The notes: generated by a model not told the origin, from the letters alone. A stretch of 64,000 nucleotides of DNA from Fallopia convolvulus (GCA_964016875.1 OZ024735.1:8789338-8853337); one strand, 5' to 3'; positions 13,241 to 23,849 are shown, numbered from the stretch's first letter. Made by a program: numbers and translations.

Positions 13241-14241
13241 TGATGCGGGGATAAACCGCTTGATGCCCGATCTTCGACGTTCGTGACTCAAACAATAGAA
13301 ACAAGAACAAAGTGGTCAGAAATGGATTCAAACGAAAGCGACTCAATGAGAACAATGGAAGCAACGACTCAAAGACACAAAACAGACTCGATGACAACAA
13401 ACAAATGCAACAAAGAAACAAGGAAACGACTCAATAAAGGACTGAAGATCAACTCCTAGAAACAACTAGAAGACCCTTGGCTCGACGAGACAAGAACCAA
13501 CTAGAATGATCGAGAAACCAACCTTTACGATCTCACACAAACAAGGAGCAAGCCTTGTAGCACGAGAAAGGGGCTCGTGATTGTTGAAAGGCACCAATCT
13601 TCTATGAAATTGACACAATCCAAAACAAACCAAGCTGCAAACCCACACACGGTTTGAAAGCCAAAGGCTCTCGTTTTCTCTCTATTCAATGAGAAAGCAA
13701 ATGCAAATTCTGAGTTGTCTAATCTGAAAATAAACCACCTAAAAGCTATTTATATGTCCTGAAATAATAATGGAAATAACAAATAAAAGTCTAATTAAAA
13801 GATAACTAGTGGCCCAAAATGGAAATGGCCCAATAAAACAAATCCAATAAAATCAGCGTCGCAAGCTTGCTAGCACACGGACAGGCGCGCGCACTAAGGG
13901 AGTGCCGCATCACCTAGGCCGCATCTTCGCTGCGCTGAAGCGCGCCGTTGCATTGCTGGGCGCGTCGATGCAGCCTCGCTGCGCTGAAGCGCGCTGTTGC
14001 ATCGAGGTGCTCCGTTGCATTGCTGGGCGCGTCGATGCAGCCTCGGGTTTGCGATCCATCGGCGCTCAAGACGCACACCGCTCTGGCCTTCGAATCCACA
14101 CTTGCTCCTACCTCCTTAGCCATAGTGTAGCCCACAAAAACATTCATCTCGCGTTGTAGCTTCTTAGCTCGAGCACGGGTGAGTGGTCCATCAAAGAGTG
14201 TAGGCGCGCCCGGTGGAGGCTGCCTAGATGGTCCCTCATCA
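13241..14241 (-). repeat. Element 1 3' LTR (1001 bp)
   Basis: In element sense it begins at 14241 with TGATGAGGGACC and ends at 13241 with CCCCGCATCA. It matches 20480-21480 at a constant offset of 7239 with no difference I could find. The first 328 bp in element sense (14241-13914) also encode the polyprotein C terminus. A GC-rich direct repeat at 13929-14043 contains GCTGCGCTGAAGCGCG twice. Confidence 0.96.
13746..13754 (-). promoter_or_regulatory. TATA box in element 1 3' LTR
   Basis: TATAAATAG on the minus strand lies inside the LTR, between the GC-rich U3 part and the A-rich R/U5 part, where a plant LTR promoter is expected. The twin at 20985-20993 in the 5' LTR would drive the genomic RNA. 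The start site is not determinable from sequence. Confidence 0.65.
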
Positions 14242-17200
14242 ACCTCCCCTTCTTGGAAAGGATTCGACCCCGAATCCAGCTCTTCATCCACGGCTAAGTA
14301 CGGCGTAAGATCAGCGACATTGAAGGTGGCGCTCACACCATAATCCCCAGGCAGCTCTAACTTGTAAGCATTGTCTCCAATCCGTTGAAGCACCTTGAAA
14401 GGTCCATCGCCTCTTGGAGACAGCTTGATCTTCCTTAGCTCCGGAAACCGCTCCTTCCGTAGATGTGCCCATACCAAATCGCCGGGTTGGAAAATCACGC
14501 GGCGCCGCCCATGGTTGGCGCGCCTAGCATTGTACTCGGCCTTTTGCTCCAACCGAGTCTTGGTGCGAGCATGCAGCTCCTTAATAAATTCAACGTGCTT
14601 TCCTGCATCAAAACTTTCATGCTCCCTCATTGGAAATGGGGTAAGATCTAAGGGGGTGAGTGGGTTAGTACCATAAACACATTCAAATGGAGTTAACATA
14701 GTAGATGAGTGCATAGTGCGATTGTAAGCAAACTCCACATGAGGTAAAGCTTCTTCCCACATTTTCAAATTCTTTTTAATAATGGTTCTAAGGATAGTAG
14801 CTAACGTCCTATTGGTCACTTCGGTTTGCCCATCAGTTTGTGGGTGGCTAGATGTAGAGAACATTAGCTTAGTTCCTAGCTTATTCCATAAAGTCCTCCA
14901 AAAATGGCTAAGGAACTTGGTATCCCTATCACTCACTATTGTTTTTGGTATGCCATGAAGCCTAACTATTTCCCTAAAGAACAAGTTAGCTACATTACTA
15001 GCATCATCAGTTTTATGGCACGGCACAAAGTGTGCCATTTTGGAAAATCGGTCAACTACCACCATAATTGAATCTCTCCCCTTCTTAGTCCTAGACAACC
15101 CTACTATAAAGTCCATGGATAAATCCTCCCAAGGGGCTGTAGGCGTAGGCAAAGGGGTGTAAAGTCCATGTGGCATCAACCTAGATTTGGCTCTTAAACA
15201 ATCATCACAACGCTTAACTATATTTTCAACGTCTCTAAGCATGTGTGGCCAATAAAAATGAACCCTAAGAGTATGATAAGTTTTATCCCTCCCAAAATGT
15301 CCCATTAGGCCGCCCTTATGGGCTTCCTCAACCAACAATAAACGCAAAGAGCAACGAGGAATGCAAACTTTATCTACTCTAAATAAAAATCCATCATGAA
15401 TGTAGTATTTCTCATCCGAACCCTTTTGCATGCAGCACTTAAAAGCATCACCAAAATCAATATCATTCTCATATAATTCACGAATGTAAGTAAATCCTAA
15501 CACTCTAGAATCTAATGAGACAAGTAAAGCATGGCGACGTGACAAGGCATCGGCTACTACATTATCCTTTCCCTTTTTATATTTTATGACATATGGAAAT
15601 GTCTCAATGAATTCCATCCACCTACCATGCCTTCTATCCAATTTATCTTGACTCTTGAAATGTTTTAAAGATTCATGGTCAGTTTTCAAGACAAATTCAC
15701 TAGGCCAAAGATAATGTTGCCATGTTTTTAACACTCGAAACAAAGCATATAACTCTTTATCATAAGTCGAGTAGTTTAAACATGCACCTTTCAATTTTTC
15801 AGAAAAGAAGGCAATAGGCTTACCTTCTTGCATGAGAACGCCTCCAATTCCAATGCCACTCGCATCACACTCCACTTCGAAGGGCCGAGTGAAGTCGGGC
15901 AAGGCCAACAATGGGGCATGCGTCAATCTGTCCTTTAGGGTGTTGAATGCCCTCTCTTGTGCCTTCTCCCACTTGAACTCACTCCTCTTCTTAGTGATTT
16001 CGGTCAAGGGAGCAGCAATGGTGCTAAAATCCCTCACAAATCTCCGATAGAAGCTGGCGAGGCCGTGGAAGCTCCTGACTTGGCCAATGGAGATAGGCGT
16101 CGGCCACTCTTGAATCGCCCTTATCTTGGCTTCGTCTACTTGTAGTCCTTTGGAGCTCACTACAAAACCAAGAAAAGTGACATGATTAGTGCACAATTCA
16201 CATTTCTTCAAATTTGCATACAAGTGCTCTAATCTAAGTGTAGAGAGTACTTCCCTCAAATGATCTCCATGCGTTTCTAGGGATTTGCTATAGATCAGAA
16301 TATCATCAAAATAAACAACAACAAATTTCCCTATGAAGTTTCTAAGCACATGATTCATTAGGCGCATGAAAGTACTTGGGGCGTTTGTAAGCCCGAATGG
16401 CATAACAAGCCATTCATAGAGACCAAACTTGGTCTTGAAGGCTGTTTTCCATTCGTCCCCCTCCTTCATCCTTATTTGATGGTAGCCACTTTTTAAATCT
16501 ATCTTTGAAAAGATAGTGGCTCCATGCAACTCATCTAGCATGTCGTCTAGACGAGGGATGGGGTGCCTATACTTTACCGTTATGTTGTTAATAGCCCTAC
16601 AATCAACACACATACGCCATGTGTTGTCTTTCTTAGGCACTAGCAACACCGGTACAGCACAAGGGCTTAAACTTTCCCTAATGTATCCCTTATCCAATAA
16701 CTCTTGGACTTGGGATTGGACTTCTTGAGTCTCCTTGGGGTTCATACGATAGGCTGGCCTATTAGGCAAAGATGCTCCGGGAATGAGATCAATTTGATGC
16801 TCGATTCCTCTAATTGGAGGTAAGCCAGCCGGTATCTCATCGGGAAATACGTCATTGTATTCCTCAATGAGCCCCAAAATTTGTGGGGGAAAAGAGGCTC
16901 TAAGTTCCTCATTCAACAAACTCAACTCCTTGCACAAGAGCATGAGTGTTGTTTGCCCATCCAAATACTCGGTCTCTAACTCCCGCTTGGAAGCCAAAAG
17001 TGCGCTGGAGGGTGGGAGATTGTTAGGTGAGCTCGTCTTACCCCGAGCTGTCCCCTTCTTTCCCTCACCTTCTCCACTTACCTTACTTACCTTCTTTTTG
17101 TCAAACTCCTCGGCCACCTGCATAGGCGTCATGGGTTTGAGCACTATGGTTTGGCCATTGTAGGTGAAGGTGTTCCGGTTGGTGAATCCATCATGCGTGA

Positions 17201-19106
17201 CTTTCCTATCATATTGCCATGGGCGACCTAATAAAATGTGACAAGCCTGCATAGGAACTACATCACAAAGAACAACATCCTCGTAATGCCCTAATTTAAT
17301 AGAAACATGCGCTTGCTTGTTCACTTTAAGTTCTCCACAATCGTTCATCCAATGCAATTTATAAGGTCTAGGGTGTTGAGTCATAGATAATTGCAGTTTT
17401 TGTACCATTTCAAGACTAGCAATGTTACAGCAACTTCCACTATCTATTATCATGTTGCAAACCTTACCCTTAATTAAACATCGAGTATGAAATAGATTTT
17501 CACGTTGATTATCTTCACAAGGGGCTGGTTTTATATGCATGTTACGTCTAGCAATTAAAGACTCCCCTGATTCATACTCTATCTCATCCTCATCATCATG
17601 CAAATCATCATTATTAGGCTCATTTTCATGCACATCATCAATTTCTTCCTCCGATTCATATTGGCCTAAATGATTGATTAAAAGTGTTTTCTTGTTAGGG
17701 CAATCTTTCATCATGTGACCTCTTCCTTGGCACTTAAAACACACAATATCCCTAGCTCTAGAGGAAGGGTTAGAGGTACTGCCCTTAGGAGCTGCCGAAG
17801 CTCCACTATTGGAGCCCTTGTTGTAGGATGGCGCGGTGCCCGCGGAAGGCTTGGTTCGGCCAGCTTGATCTCCATAGGCGCCGGCGGTGCTTCCTCGTTC
17901 CTTTGTAGGCGCGCCTTCCTTTCCATAAGACATGGCCTGACCACGGTTGTTCCTCCATGAGTTGGGCTGGTTACTCGTGCCTCGGCCTCCTAGAATCCGT
18001 GCCTTGTTCTTTTTCTCAACCTTCATAGCTAAATGTAACAAACCAGTCATAGTAGTATATGGATATAAATCGACCTCATTAGCTAAAGAAGGATGTAAAA
18101 CTCGAAGGAAACGTGCCATTGTGGACTCTTCATCCTCATCCACATTGGCTCTTACCATTGCCACTTGCATGGCATTGTAAGTTTCCTCGGCACTCATTGA
18201 ACCTTGCTTGAGATTCTCCAATCTTTGACGCAGCTCACGTGCATAATGTTGGGGAATGAAACGCCTCCTCATGAGGGCCTTCATTTGCTCCCAAGTTCCT
18301 ATTGGTGCGTCAAGAGCTCTTCTCCTTTCCTTTACTAGATTATCCCACCAGATTAGTGCATAACCGGAAAATTCAAGGGTGGCGAGTTGTACCTTTTTAT
18401 GCTCGGCAAAGTTATGGCAATTCCATATTTGTTCAATTTTCGTCTCCCACTCCATGTAGACGTCCGGATCACACTTGCCTTCAAAGGCTGGGATCTTCAC
18501 TTTGATTTTTCCTACTCCATCTTGCTCGGGCTCTCTAGGCCGCCTTGGACGCCTATCTCTGTCTTCGCGCCTTGAATAGCGCTCCCAATGTTCATCATCT
18601 TCGGCGTCATACTCATCGAAATGGTCTTCTTGGCCCGGAGCTCTCCTATGTCCCTGAAAATCATGAAATTCATTAGCACGATTTCGCCCTTCCCTAGCGG
18701 GAGAGGGTAATTGGCTAATTGGGACCCCTTGAGCAAAAATCCTGGGAGAATGGAAATGAGTTGAGTTCAAGTGATCTTCCCTGTTTTGATGATGGGAAGT
18801 GGAGGCAAAATTCGGATCCATGCTGGACGGATAGAACGTAGGCGTAGACTCATGAACGCGCCCTTGCCCTTGGCTCGCCGCTGCGGCTGGATCGTGCGCC
18901 ATTGGCGCGGTACCTGGCGCGACGCTCGGTGCGGCCCCCGGTTGAGGCGTCGTAATTGTTTGCGCCTCCAAGGCAGCCATGCGTGAATTGAGGCGCGCCA
19001 TGTTGCTGTTGAGAGAGCTCAACAAGTTGAACACATCGGGGTGAACCGGGTCGGGGCTCCTGGATCGGTGGGATCCTCTCCCGTCTCCTGACATGATCAC
19101 ACACAA
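13914..19106 (-). CDS. Element 1 gag-pol polyprotein, 1730 aa, intact
   Basis: A single uninterrupted frame encodes the whole retrotransposon polyprotein. Visible domains: acidic/Arg-rich N terminus (1-200); retrotransposon Gag (about 200-370, with WWDNLVKERRR); CCHC knuckle (C456, C459, H464, C469); aspartic protease (D555-S-G); reverse transcriptase (about 790-970; D870, D934-D935 in YFDD); RNase H (D1081, E1118, D1143, D1186); integrase zinc motif (H1263, H1270, C1300, C1303) and DD35E core (D1332, D1393, E1429); basic C-terminal region (GDLVW at 1542) followed by TRARAKK near 1643, in place of a classical chromodomain. From residue 1623 the protein is encoded by the 3' LTR. Met1 is the first in frame; Met5 (MSGDGRG) is an equally plausible start. 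Compared with element 2 it has S for P in IVGLxRTKKG and D for V between the zinc cysteines. The last 50 residues are low complexity. Confidence 0.95.
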   Translation of the reverse strand: MCVIMSGDGRGSHRSRSPDPVHPDVFNLLSSLNSNMARLNSRMAALEAQTITTPQPGAAPSVAPGTAPMAHDPAAAASQGQGRVHESTPTFYPSSMDPNFASTSHHQNREDHLNSTHFHSPRIFAQGVPISQLPSPAREGRNRANEFHDFQGHRRAPGQEDHFDEYDAEDDEHWERYSRREDRDRRPRRPREPEQDGVGKIKVKIPAFEGKCDPDVYMEWETKIEQIWNCHNFAEHKKVQLATLEFSGYALIWWDNLVKERRRALDAPIGTWEQMKALMRRRFIPQHYARELRQRLENLKQGSMSAEETYNAMQVAMVRANVDEDEESTMARFLRVLHPSLANEVDLYPYTTMTGLLHLAMKVEKKNKARILGGRGTSNQPNSWRNNRGQAMSYGKEGAPTKERGSTAGAYGDQAGRTKPSAGTAPSYNKGSNSGASAAPKGSTSNPSSRARDIVCFKCQGRGHMMKDCPNKKTLLINHLGQYESEEEIDDVHENEPNNDDLHDDEDEIEYESGESLIARRNMHIKPAPCEDNQRENLFHTRCLIKGKVCNMIIDSGSCCNIASLEMVQKLQLSMTQHPRPYKLHWMNDCGELKVNKQAHVSIKLGHYEDVVLCDVVPMQACHILLGRPWQYDRKVTHDGFTNRNTFTYNGQTIVLKPMTPMQVAEEFDKKKVSKVSGEGEGKKGTARGKTSSPNNLPPSSALLASKRELETEYLDGQTTLMLLCKELSLLNEELRASFPPQILGLIEEYNDVFPDEIPAGLPPIRGIEHQIDLIPGASLPNRPAYRMNPKETQEVQSQVQELLDKGYIRESLSPCAVPVLLVPKKDNTWRMCVDCRAINNITVKYRHPIPRLDDMLDELHGATIFSKIDLKSGYHQIRMKEGDEWKTAFKTKFGLYEWLVMPFGLTNAPSTFMRLMNHVLRNFIGKFVVVYFDDILIYSKSLETHGDHLREVLSTLRLEHLYANLKKCELCTNHVTFLGFVVSSKGLQVDEAKIRAIQEWPTPISIGQVRSFHGLASFYRRFVRDFSTIAAPLTEITKKRSEFKWEKAQERAFNTLKDRLTHAPLLALPDFTRPFEVECDASGIGIGGVLMQEGKPIAFFSEKLKGACLNYSTYDKELYALFRVLKTWQHYLWPSEFVLKTDHESLKHFKSQDKLDRRHGRWMEFIETFPYVIKYKKGKDNVVADALSRRHALLVSLDSRVLGFTYIRELYENDIDFGDAFKCCMQKGSDEKYYIHDGFLFRVDKVCIPRCSLRLLLVEEAHKGGLMGHFGRDKTYHTLRVHFYWPHMLRDVENIVKRCDDCLRAKSRLMPHGLYTPLPTPTAPWEDLSMDFIVGLSRTKKGRDSIMVVVDRFSKMAHFVPCHKTDDASNVANLFFREIVRLHGIPKTIVSDRDTKFLSHFWRTLWNKLGTKLMFSTSSHPQTDGQTEVTNRTLATILRTIIKKNLKMWEEALPHVEFAYNRTMHSSTMLTPFECVYGTNPLTPLDLTPFPMREHESFDAGKHVEFIKELHARTKTRLEQKAEYNARRANHGRRRVIFQPGDLVWAHLRKERFPELRKIKLSPRGDGPFKVLQRIGDNAYKLELPGDYGVSATFNVADLTPYLAVDEELDSGSNPFQEGEVDEGPSRQPPPGAPTLFDGPLTRARAKKLQREMNVFVGYTMAKEVGASVDSKARAVCVLSADGSQTRGCIDAPSNATEHLDATARFSAARLHRRAQQCNGALQRSEDAA
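14242..14254 (-). other. Polypurine tract of element 1
   Basis: AAGAAGGGGAGGT on the minus strand abuts the 3' LTR, the position of the plus-strand primer in reverse transcription. It lies inside the gag-pol frame and encodes part of QEGEV. The same tract abuts the LTRs of elements 2 and D. Confidence 0.85.
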
Positions 19107-20464
19107 TGCACTACAAGCAAATGGTTAATGTTAGTCAAATCAATAAACTCCTCGCTTGTGTTTCACTCGCTCTCACTCTCGGGTGGTGTGATCGAGCTTG
19201 TTGTTGCAATCTGCTTTGAAATGATCAAAATCAAGTTGAGGATTTAGTGAATCAAACAAACACGAGAAAGAGACGGTTGGACGAAGGAGAAATTAAACAA
19301 AGAAGACTCGAATGTAAGCAGAGAAGAATTAGAGAAAATGAGATGAAGACTCGATTTTAAACAAGATCAGAATTGAGAAAGAGAAAATTGTCAAACAAAG
19401 GTTAGATCAAACCTTGATTAAGCCTGTCTCACCTTGAGTTCTTTAACCAAGAGTGCACTTGGAGTGGTTTGTTGGGTGAGGCGTAGGGTGGCTTTTTTTT
19501 GTGAAGGTTCGAGGTGTACTCCAATGGCGTCCAGAAGAAGAAGAGACGAGATGAAGGAGACTCTTGCACTTGTTGAAATAATTACAAGTATGTAATAAAT
19601 GAATGCTATACTATGATATGAATTAAAGAAGAGAGGAAATGAAATCTGATTTCTGATTTTTGCTTCTTTCTTTTTCTTTCTTTTTTTTTTTTTTTTGAAT
19701 TTCGTATATTTTTTTTTTTATCAGAAGTAATCAGATAATTACATAAATAAAATGCTAAGATAAGATAGAATATTTAAGTGCAAGAAATTAAAACAGAAAT
19801 GTGGCTGAATTTATAAAGTGGATGTTGGAGATGTGGTTGGTGGAGAAAGTCTCAAGGCTGAAATGTAGGGATATGGATGACTTGGCGTTGGAGAGAGGTG
19901 GGGATAGGAGTTGGGGTGAATCTGCTACAAAATAGGAGGCGGGTGTGGGTTTTATGGCTGAAAATGAGTTTGTTGCTCAGCTTTGAAAGTCAACCTGATT
20001 TTTAGGAGGCTGAGTAGGAGTGGGTTGAAAATGATTTAATTTTAATTAAACAACTCCTACTAACTTAATAAAACGTGGCTGAGAAGGGGTTGGCTTGGAT
20101 CTCCCTTAAAGTTAGGAGATTGGATAGGAGCTGAATTTTGACTTTAAATAAATCAACTACTCCTATAATTAATAGAACGTGGCTGGTATTTTGAGAGAGT
20201 GGAACTGAACTTTAATGGAGGTGGTGGGCGTGGTGGTTTCGAGACAAATGGGTGGTGACGGTTACTTGGCTTAGGGCGTGTTTGGCTGAGGCGAAACAAA
20301 CCACTTCAGCAAGCAACAAACTGGTTAGTACTTTCAAGTTTAATTAAAGAGATTGAGATTAATCAAACCTGATCGGATCCTTGAAGACGCTACTTCTCTT
20401 TTTGGTATTTTTGTAGACTCTAATGGTGAATCGACTCGAACACAAGAAGAACGTCTACAACGAA
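19107..20464 (-). other. Element 1 untranslated leader
   Basis: About 1.36 kb lies between the primer site and the first Met, with no sizeable frame on the sense strand. It holds a pyrimidine-rich tract on the plus strand (about 19665-19720, runs of CTTT and T), so the RNA would be purine-rich there. It differs clearly from the leaders of element 2 and A', which resemble each other. Confidence 0.8.
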
Positions 20465-20476
20465 GCTCTGATACCA
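20465..20476 (-). other. Primer binding site, initiator tRNA-Met type
   Basis: TGGTATCAGAGC on the minus strand begins three bases (AAT) after the 5' LTR. It is complementary to the 3' end of plant initiator tRNA-Met, the common primer of Ty3/gypsy chromoviruses. Confidence 0.93.
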
Positions 20477-20479
20477 ATT

Positions 20480-21480
20480 TGATGCGGGGATAAACCGCTT
20501 GATGCCCGATCTTCGACGTTCGTGACTCAAACAATAGAAACAAGAACAAAGTGGTCAGAAATGGATTCAAACGAAAGCGACTCAATGAGAACAATGGAAG
20601 CAACGACTCAAAGACACAAAACAGACTCGATGACAACAAACAAATGCAACAAAGAAACAAGGAAACGACTCAATAAAGGACTGAAGATCAACTCCTAGAA
20701 ACAACTAGAAGACCCTTGGCTCGACGAGACAAGAACCAACTAGAATGATCGAGAAACCAACCTTTACGATCTCACACAAACAAGGAGCAAGCCTTGTAGC
20801 ACGAGAAAGGGGCTCGTGATTGTTGAAAGGCACCAATCTTCTATGAAATTGACACAATCCAAAACAAACCAAGCTGCAAACCCACACACGGTTTGAAAGC
20901 CAAAGGCTCTCGTTTTCTCTCTATTCAATGAGAAAGCAAATGCAAATTCTGAGTTGTCTAATCTGAAAATAAACCACCTAAAAGCTATTTATATGTCCTG
21001 AAATAATAATGGAAATAACAAATAAAAGTCTAATTAAAAGATAACTAGTGGCCCAAAATGGAAATGGCCCAATAAAACAAATCCAATAAAATCAGCGTCG
21101 CAAGCTTGCTAGCACACGGACAGGCGCGCGCACTAAGGGAGTGCCGCATCACCTAGGCCGCATCTTCGCTGCGCTGAAGCGCGCCGTTGCATTGCTGGGC
21201 GCGTCGATGCAGCCTCGCTGCGCTGAAGCGCGCTGTTGCATCGAGGTGCTCCGTTGCATTGCTGGGCGCGTCGATGCAGCCTCGGGTTTGCGATCCATCG
21301 GCGCTCAAGACGCACACCGCTCTGGCCTTCGAATCCACACTTGCTCCTACCTCCTTAGCCATAGTGTAGCCCACAAAAACATTCATCTCGCGTTGTAGCT
21401 TCTTAGCTCGAGCACGGGTGAGTGGTCCATCAAAGAGTGTAGGCGCGCCCGGTGGAGGCTGCCTAGATGGTCCCTCATCA
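20480..21480 (-). repeat. Element 1 5' LTR (1001 bp)
   Basis: This is the twin of 13241-14241, also 1001 bp, ending in element sense with CCCCGCATCA next to the primer site. A TATA box lies at 20985-20993. The frame that overlaps the 3' LTR is present here too (21485-21153) but without upstream gag-pol. Confidence 0.96.
20985..20993 (-). promoter_or_regulatory. TATA box in element 1 5' LTR
   Basis: TATAAATAG on the minus strand is the likely promoter core for the element RNA. It sits roughly midway in the LTR, so R and U5 would make up about the last 480 bp. Confidence 0.65.
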
Positions 21481-21485
21481 GACAC
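21481..21485 (+). other. Target-site duplication of element 1, right copy (GACAC)
   Basis: GACAC follows the terminal CA of the LTR and matches 13236-13240. The satellite continues in phase as ATTCGACCG. Confidence 0.97.
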
Positions 21486-23844
21486 ATTCGACCGTTGAAC
21501 CGTTTAGGGCATTTTCGGAATGGGTGTAGGTTTGAGGTCAAATGGTACGAAGATTTTCGCACCAGAACTTTTGCGAGTTTTTTTCCGTTTTTTGGCTTGG
21601 ATAGACTAGCATGGGCCTAAGAAAAACCTTTTGTAATGACACATTCAACCGTACAACCGTTTAGGGCATTTTCGGAAAGGGTCTTGGTTTGAGGATGAAT
21701 TGTACGAAGATTTTCGTACCAGAACTCTTGCGAGTTTTTTTCCGTTTTTTGGCTTGGATAGACTAGCATGGGCCTAAGAAAAACCTTTTGTAAAGACACA
21801 TTCGACCGTACAACCGTTTAGGGCATTTTCAGGAAGGGTCTTTGTTTAAGGCTGAATGGTACGAAAATCTTCGTACCTGAACTTTTGCGAGTTTTTTCCG
21901 TTTTTTGGCTTGGATGTGCTAGTTGGGGCCTAAGAAAAACATTTTGTAGAGAGACACATTCGACCGTACCACCGTTTAGGGCATTTTCGGGAAGGGTCTT
22001 GGTTTGAGGCTGAATGGTACGAAGATTTTCGTACCTGAAATTTTTCGAGTTTTTTCCGTTTTTTGTCTTGGATTTGCTAGTTGGGGCCTAAGAAAAACAT
22101 TTTGTAAGGACACATTCGACCGTTGAACCGTTTAGGGCATTTTCGGAATGGGTGTAGGTTTGATGTCAAATGGTATGAAGATTTTTGCACCAGAACTTTT
22201 GCGAGTTTTTTTCCGTTTTTTGGCTTGGATAGACTAGCATGGGATTAAGAAAAACCTTTTGTAAAGACACATTCGACCGTTGAACCATTTATGGCATTTT
22301 CGGAATAGGTGTAGGTTTGAGGTAAAATGGTACGAAGATTTTCGTACCAGAACTTTTGCGAGTTTTTTTCTGTTTTTTGCTTGGATGGACTAGCATGGGT
22401 CTAAGAAAAACCTTTTTTAAAGACACATTCGACCGTACAACGATTTAGGGCATTTTCGGAATGGGTCTTGGTTTGAGGATGAATGGTACGAAGATTTAAT
22501 CTTCGTACCATAACTTTTGCAAGTTTTTTCCGTTTTTTTGTCTTGGATGTACTAGTTGGGGCCTAAGAAAAACATTTTGTAACGACACATTCGACCGTTG
22601 AACCATTTATGGCATTTTCGGAATAGGTGTAGGTTTGAGGTAAAATGGTACGAAGATTTTCGTACCAGAACTTTTGCGAGTTTTTTTCTGTTTTTTGCTT
22701 GGATGGACTAGCATGGGTCTAAGAAAAACCTTTTTTAAAGACACATTCGACCGTACAACGATTTAGGGCATTTTCGGAATGGGTCTTGGTTTGAGGATGA
22801 ATGGTACGAAGATTTAATCTTCGTACCATAACTTTTGCAAGTTTTTTCCGTTTTTTTGTCTTGGATGTACTAGTTGGGGCCTAAGAAAAACATTTTGTAA
22901 CGACACATTCGACCGTTCAACCGTTTAGGGCATTTTCGGGAAGTGTCTTGGTTTGAGGCTGAATGGTACGAAGATTTTCGTACGTGAACTTTTGCGAGTT
23001 TTTTCCCTTTTTTGTCTTGGATTTGCTTATTGGGGCCTAAGGAATTTTTTTTGTAAAGACACATTCGACCGTTGAACCATTTAGGGCATTTTCGGAATGA
23101 ATGTAGGTTTGAGGTTAAATGGTACGAAGATATTCGTACGAGAACTTTTGCGAGTTTTTTTCCGTTTTCTGGATTGGATGGACTAGCATGGGCCTAAGAA
23201 AAACCTTATACAAAGACACCTTCGACCGTACGACAGTTTTGGGCATTTTCGGGAAGGGTCTTGGTTTGAGGTCAAATGGTACGAAGATTATTGCACCAGA
23301 ACTTTTGCGAGTTTTTTTCCGTTTTTTTTGCTTGGATAGACTAGCATGGCCTAAGAAAAACCTTTTGTAAAGACACATTCAACCGTACAATCGTTTAGGG
23401 CATTTTCGAGAAGGGTCTTGGATTGAGGATGAATGGTACGAAGATTTTCGTACCAGAACTTTTGTGATTTTTTTTTCCGTTTTTTGGTCTGGATAGAATA
23501 GCATGGGCCTAAGAAAAACCTTTTGTAAAGACACATTCGACCGTAAAACCGTTTAGGGCATTTTCTGGAAGGGTCTTGGTTTGAGGCTGAATGGTACGAA
23601 GATTTTCGTACCTGAACTTTTGCGAGTTTTTTCCCTTTTTTGTCTTGGATTTGCTTATTGGGGCCTAAGAATTTTTTTTTGTAAAGACACATTCGACCGT
23701 TGAACCATTTAGGGCATTTTCGGAATGAATGTAGGTTTGAGGTTAAATGGTACGAAGATATTCGTACGAGAACTTTTGCGAGTTTTTTTCCGTTTTCTGG
23801 ATTGGATGGACTAGCATGGGCCTAAGAAAAACCTTATACAAAGA

Positions 23845-23849
23845 CACCT
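23845..23849 (+). other. Target-site duplication of element 2, left copy (CACCT)
   Basis: CACCT precedes the left LTR and is repeated at 31931-31935. The uninterrupted monomer would read GACACCTTCGACCG, as at 11040. Confidence 0.97.

Larger units (their letters stand above)
13241..21480 (-). mobile_element. Element 1: complete CRM-like Ty3/gypsy chromovirus, 8240 bp
   Basis: This is a full-length LTR retrotransposon on the minus strand. In element order: 5' LTR 20480-21480, PBS for initiator tRNA-Met 20465-20476, leader of about 1.36 kb, one gag-pol frame 19106-13914, PPT 14254-14242 and 3' LTR 14241-13241, flanked by GACAC duplications. The domain order protease, RT, RNase H, integrase is Ty3/gypsy. 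Zinc-knuckle Gag, HHCC and DD35E integrase, and a C-terminal extension with TRARAKK that runs into the 3' LTR point to the CRM clade of centromeric chromoviruses (family knowledge; clade call about 0.75). I found no difference between the LTRs by eye, so insertion is very recent. All parts for autonomous movement appear present; activity is not shown. Confidence 0.95.
11333..23509 (+). repeat. 25-monomer super-HOR, copy 2, split by element 1
   Basis: Bases 11333-13240 match 7401-9308 and, after removing the inserted element and its second GACAC, 21486-23509 match 9309-11332 (offset 12177, changing to 12176 at a T-run near 22060). The continuity across the insertion shows the array was already organised in 3.93-kb units when element 1 arrived. 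About 120 bp of a third copy follow before the match breaks near 23630. Confidence 0.8.
21481..23849 (+). repeat. Satellite array block 2
   Basis: About 15 monomers lie between elements 1 and 2. The block repeats 9309-11450 almost base for base (offset 12177/12176). It breaks near 23630, where the sequence jumps back to the series found at 10825-11045 (TTGCTTATTGGGGCC, then CCTTATACAAAG). That jump marks an unequal-exchange junction. Confidence 0.95.

Noticed and set aside
15832..18986. Plus-strand frames of 60-100 codons across gag-pol of element 1 (same in element 2 and A')
   Set aside because: They are shadows of the long minus-strand polyprotein, with no independent start context or domain.
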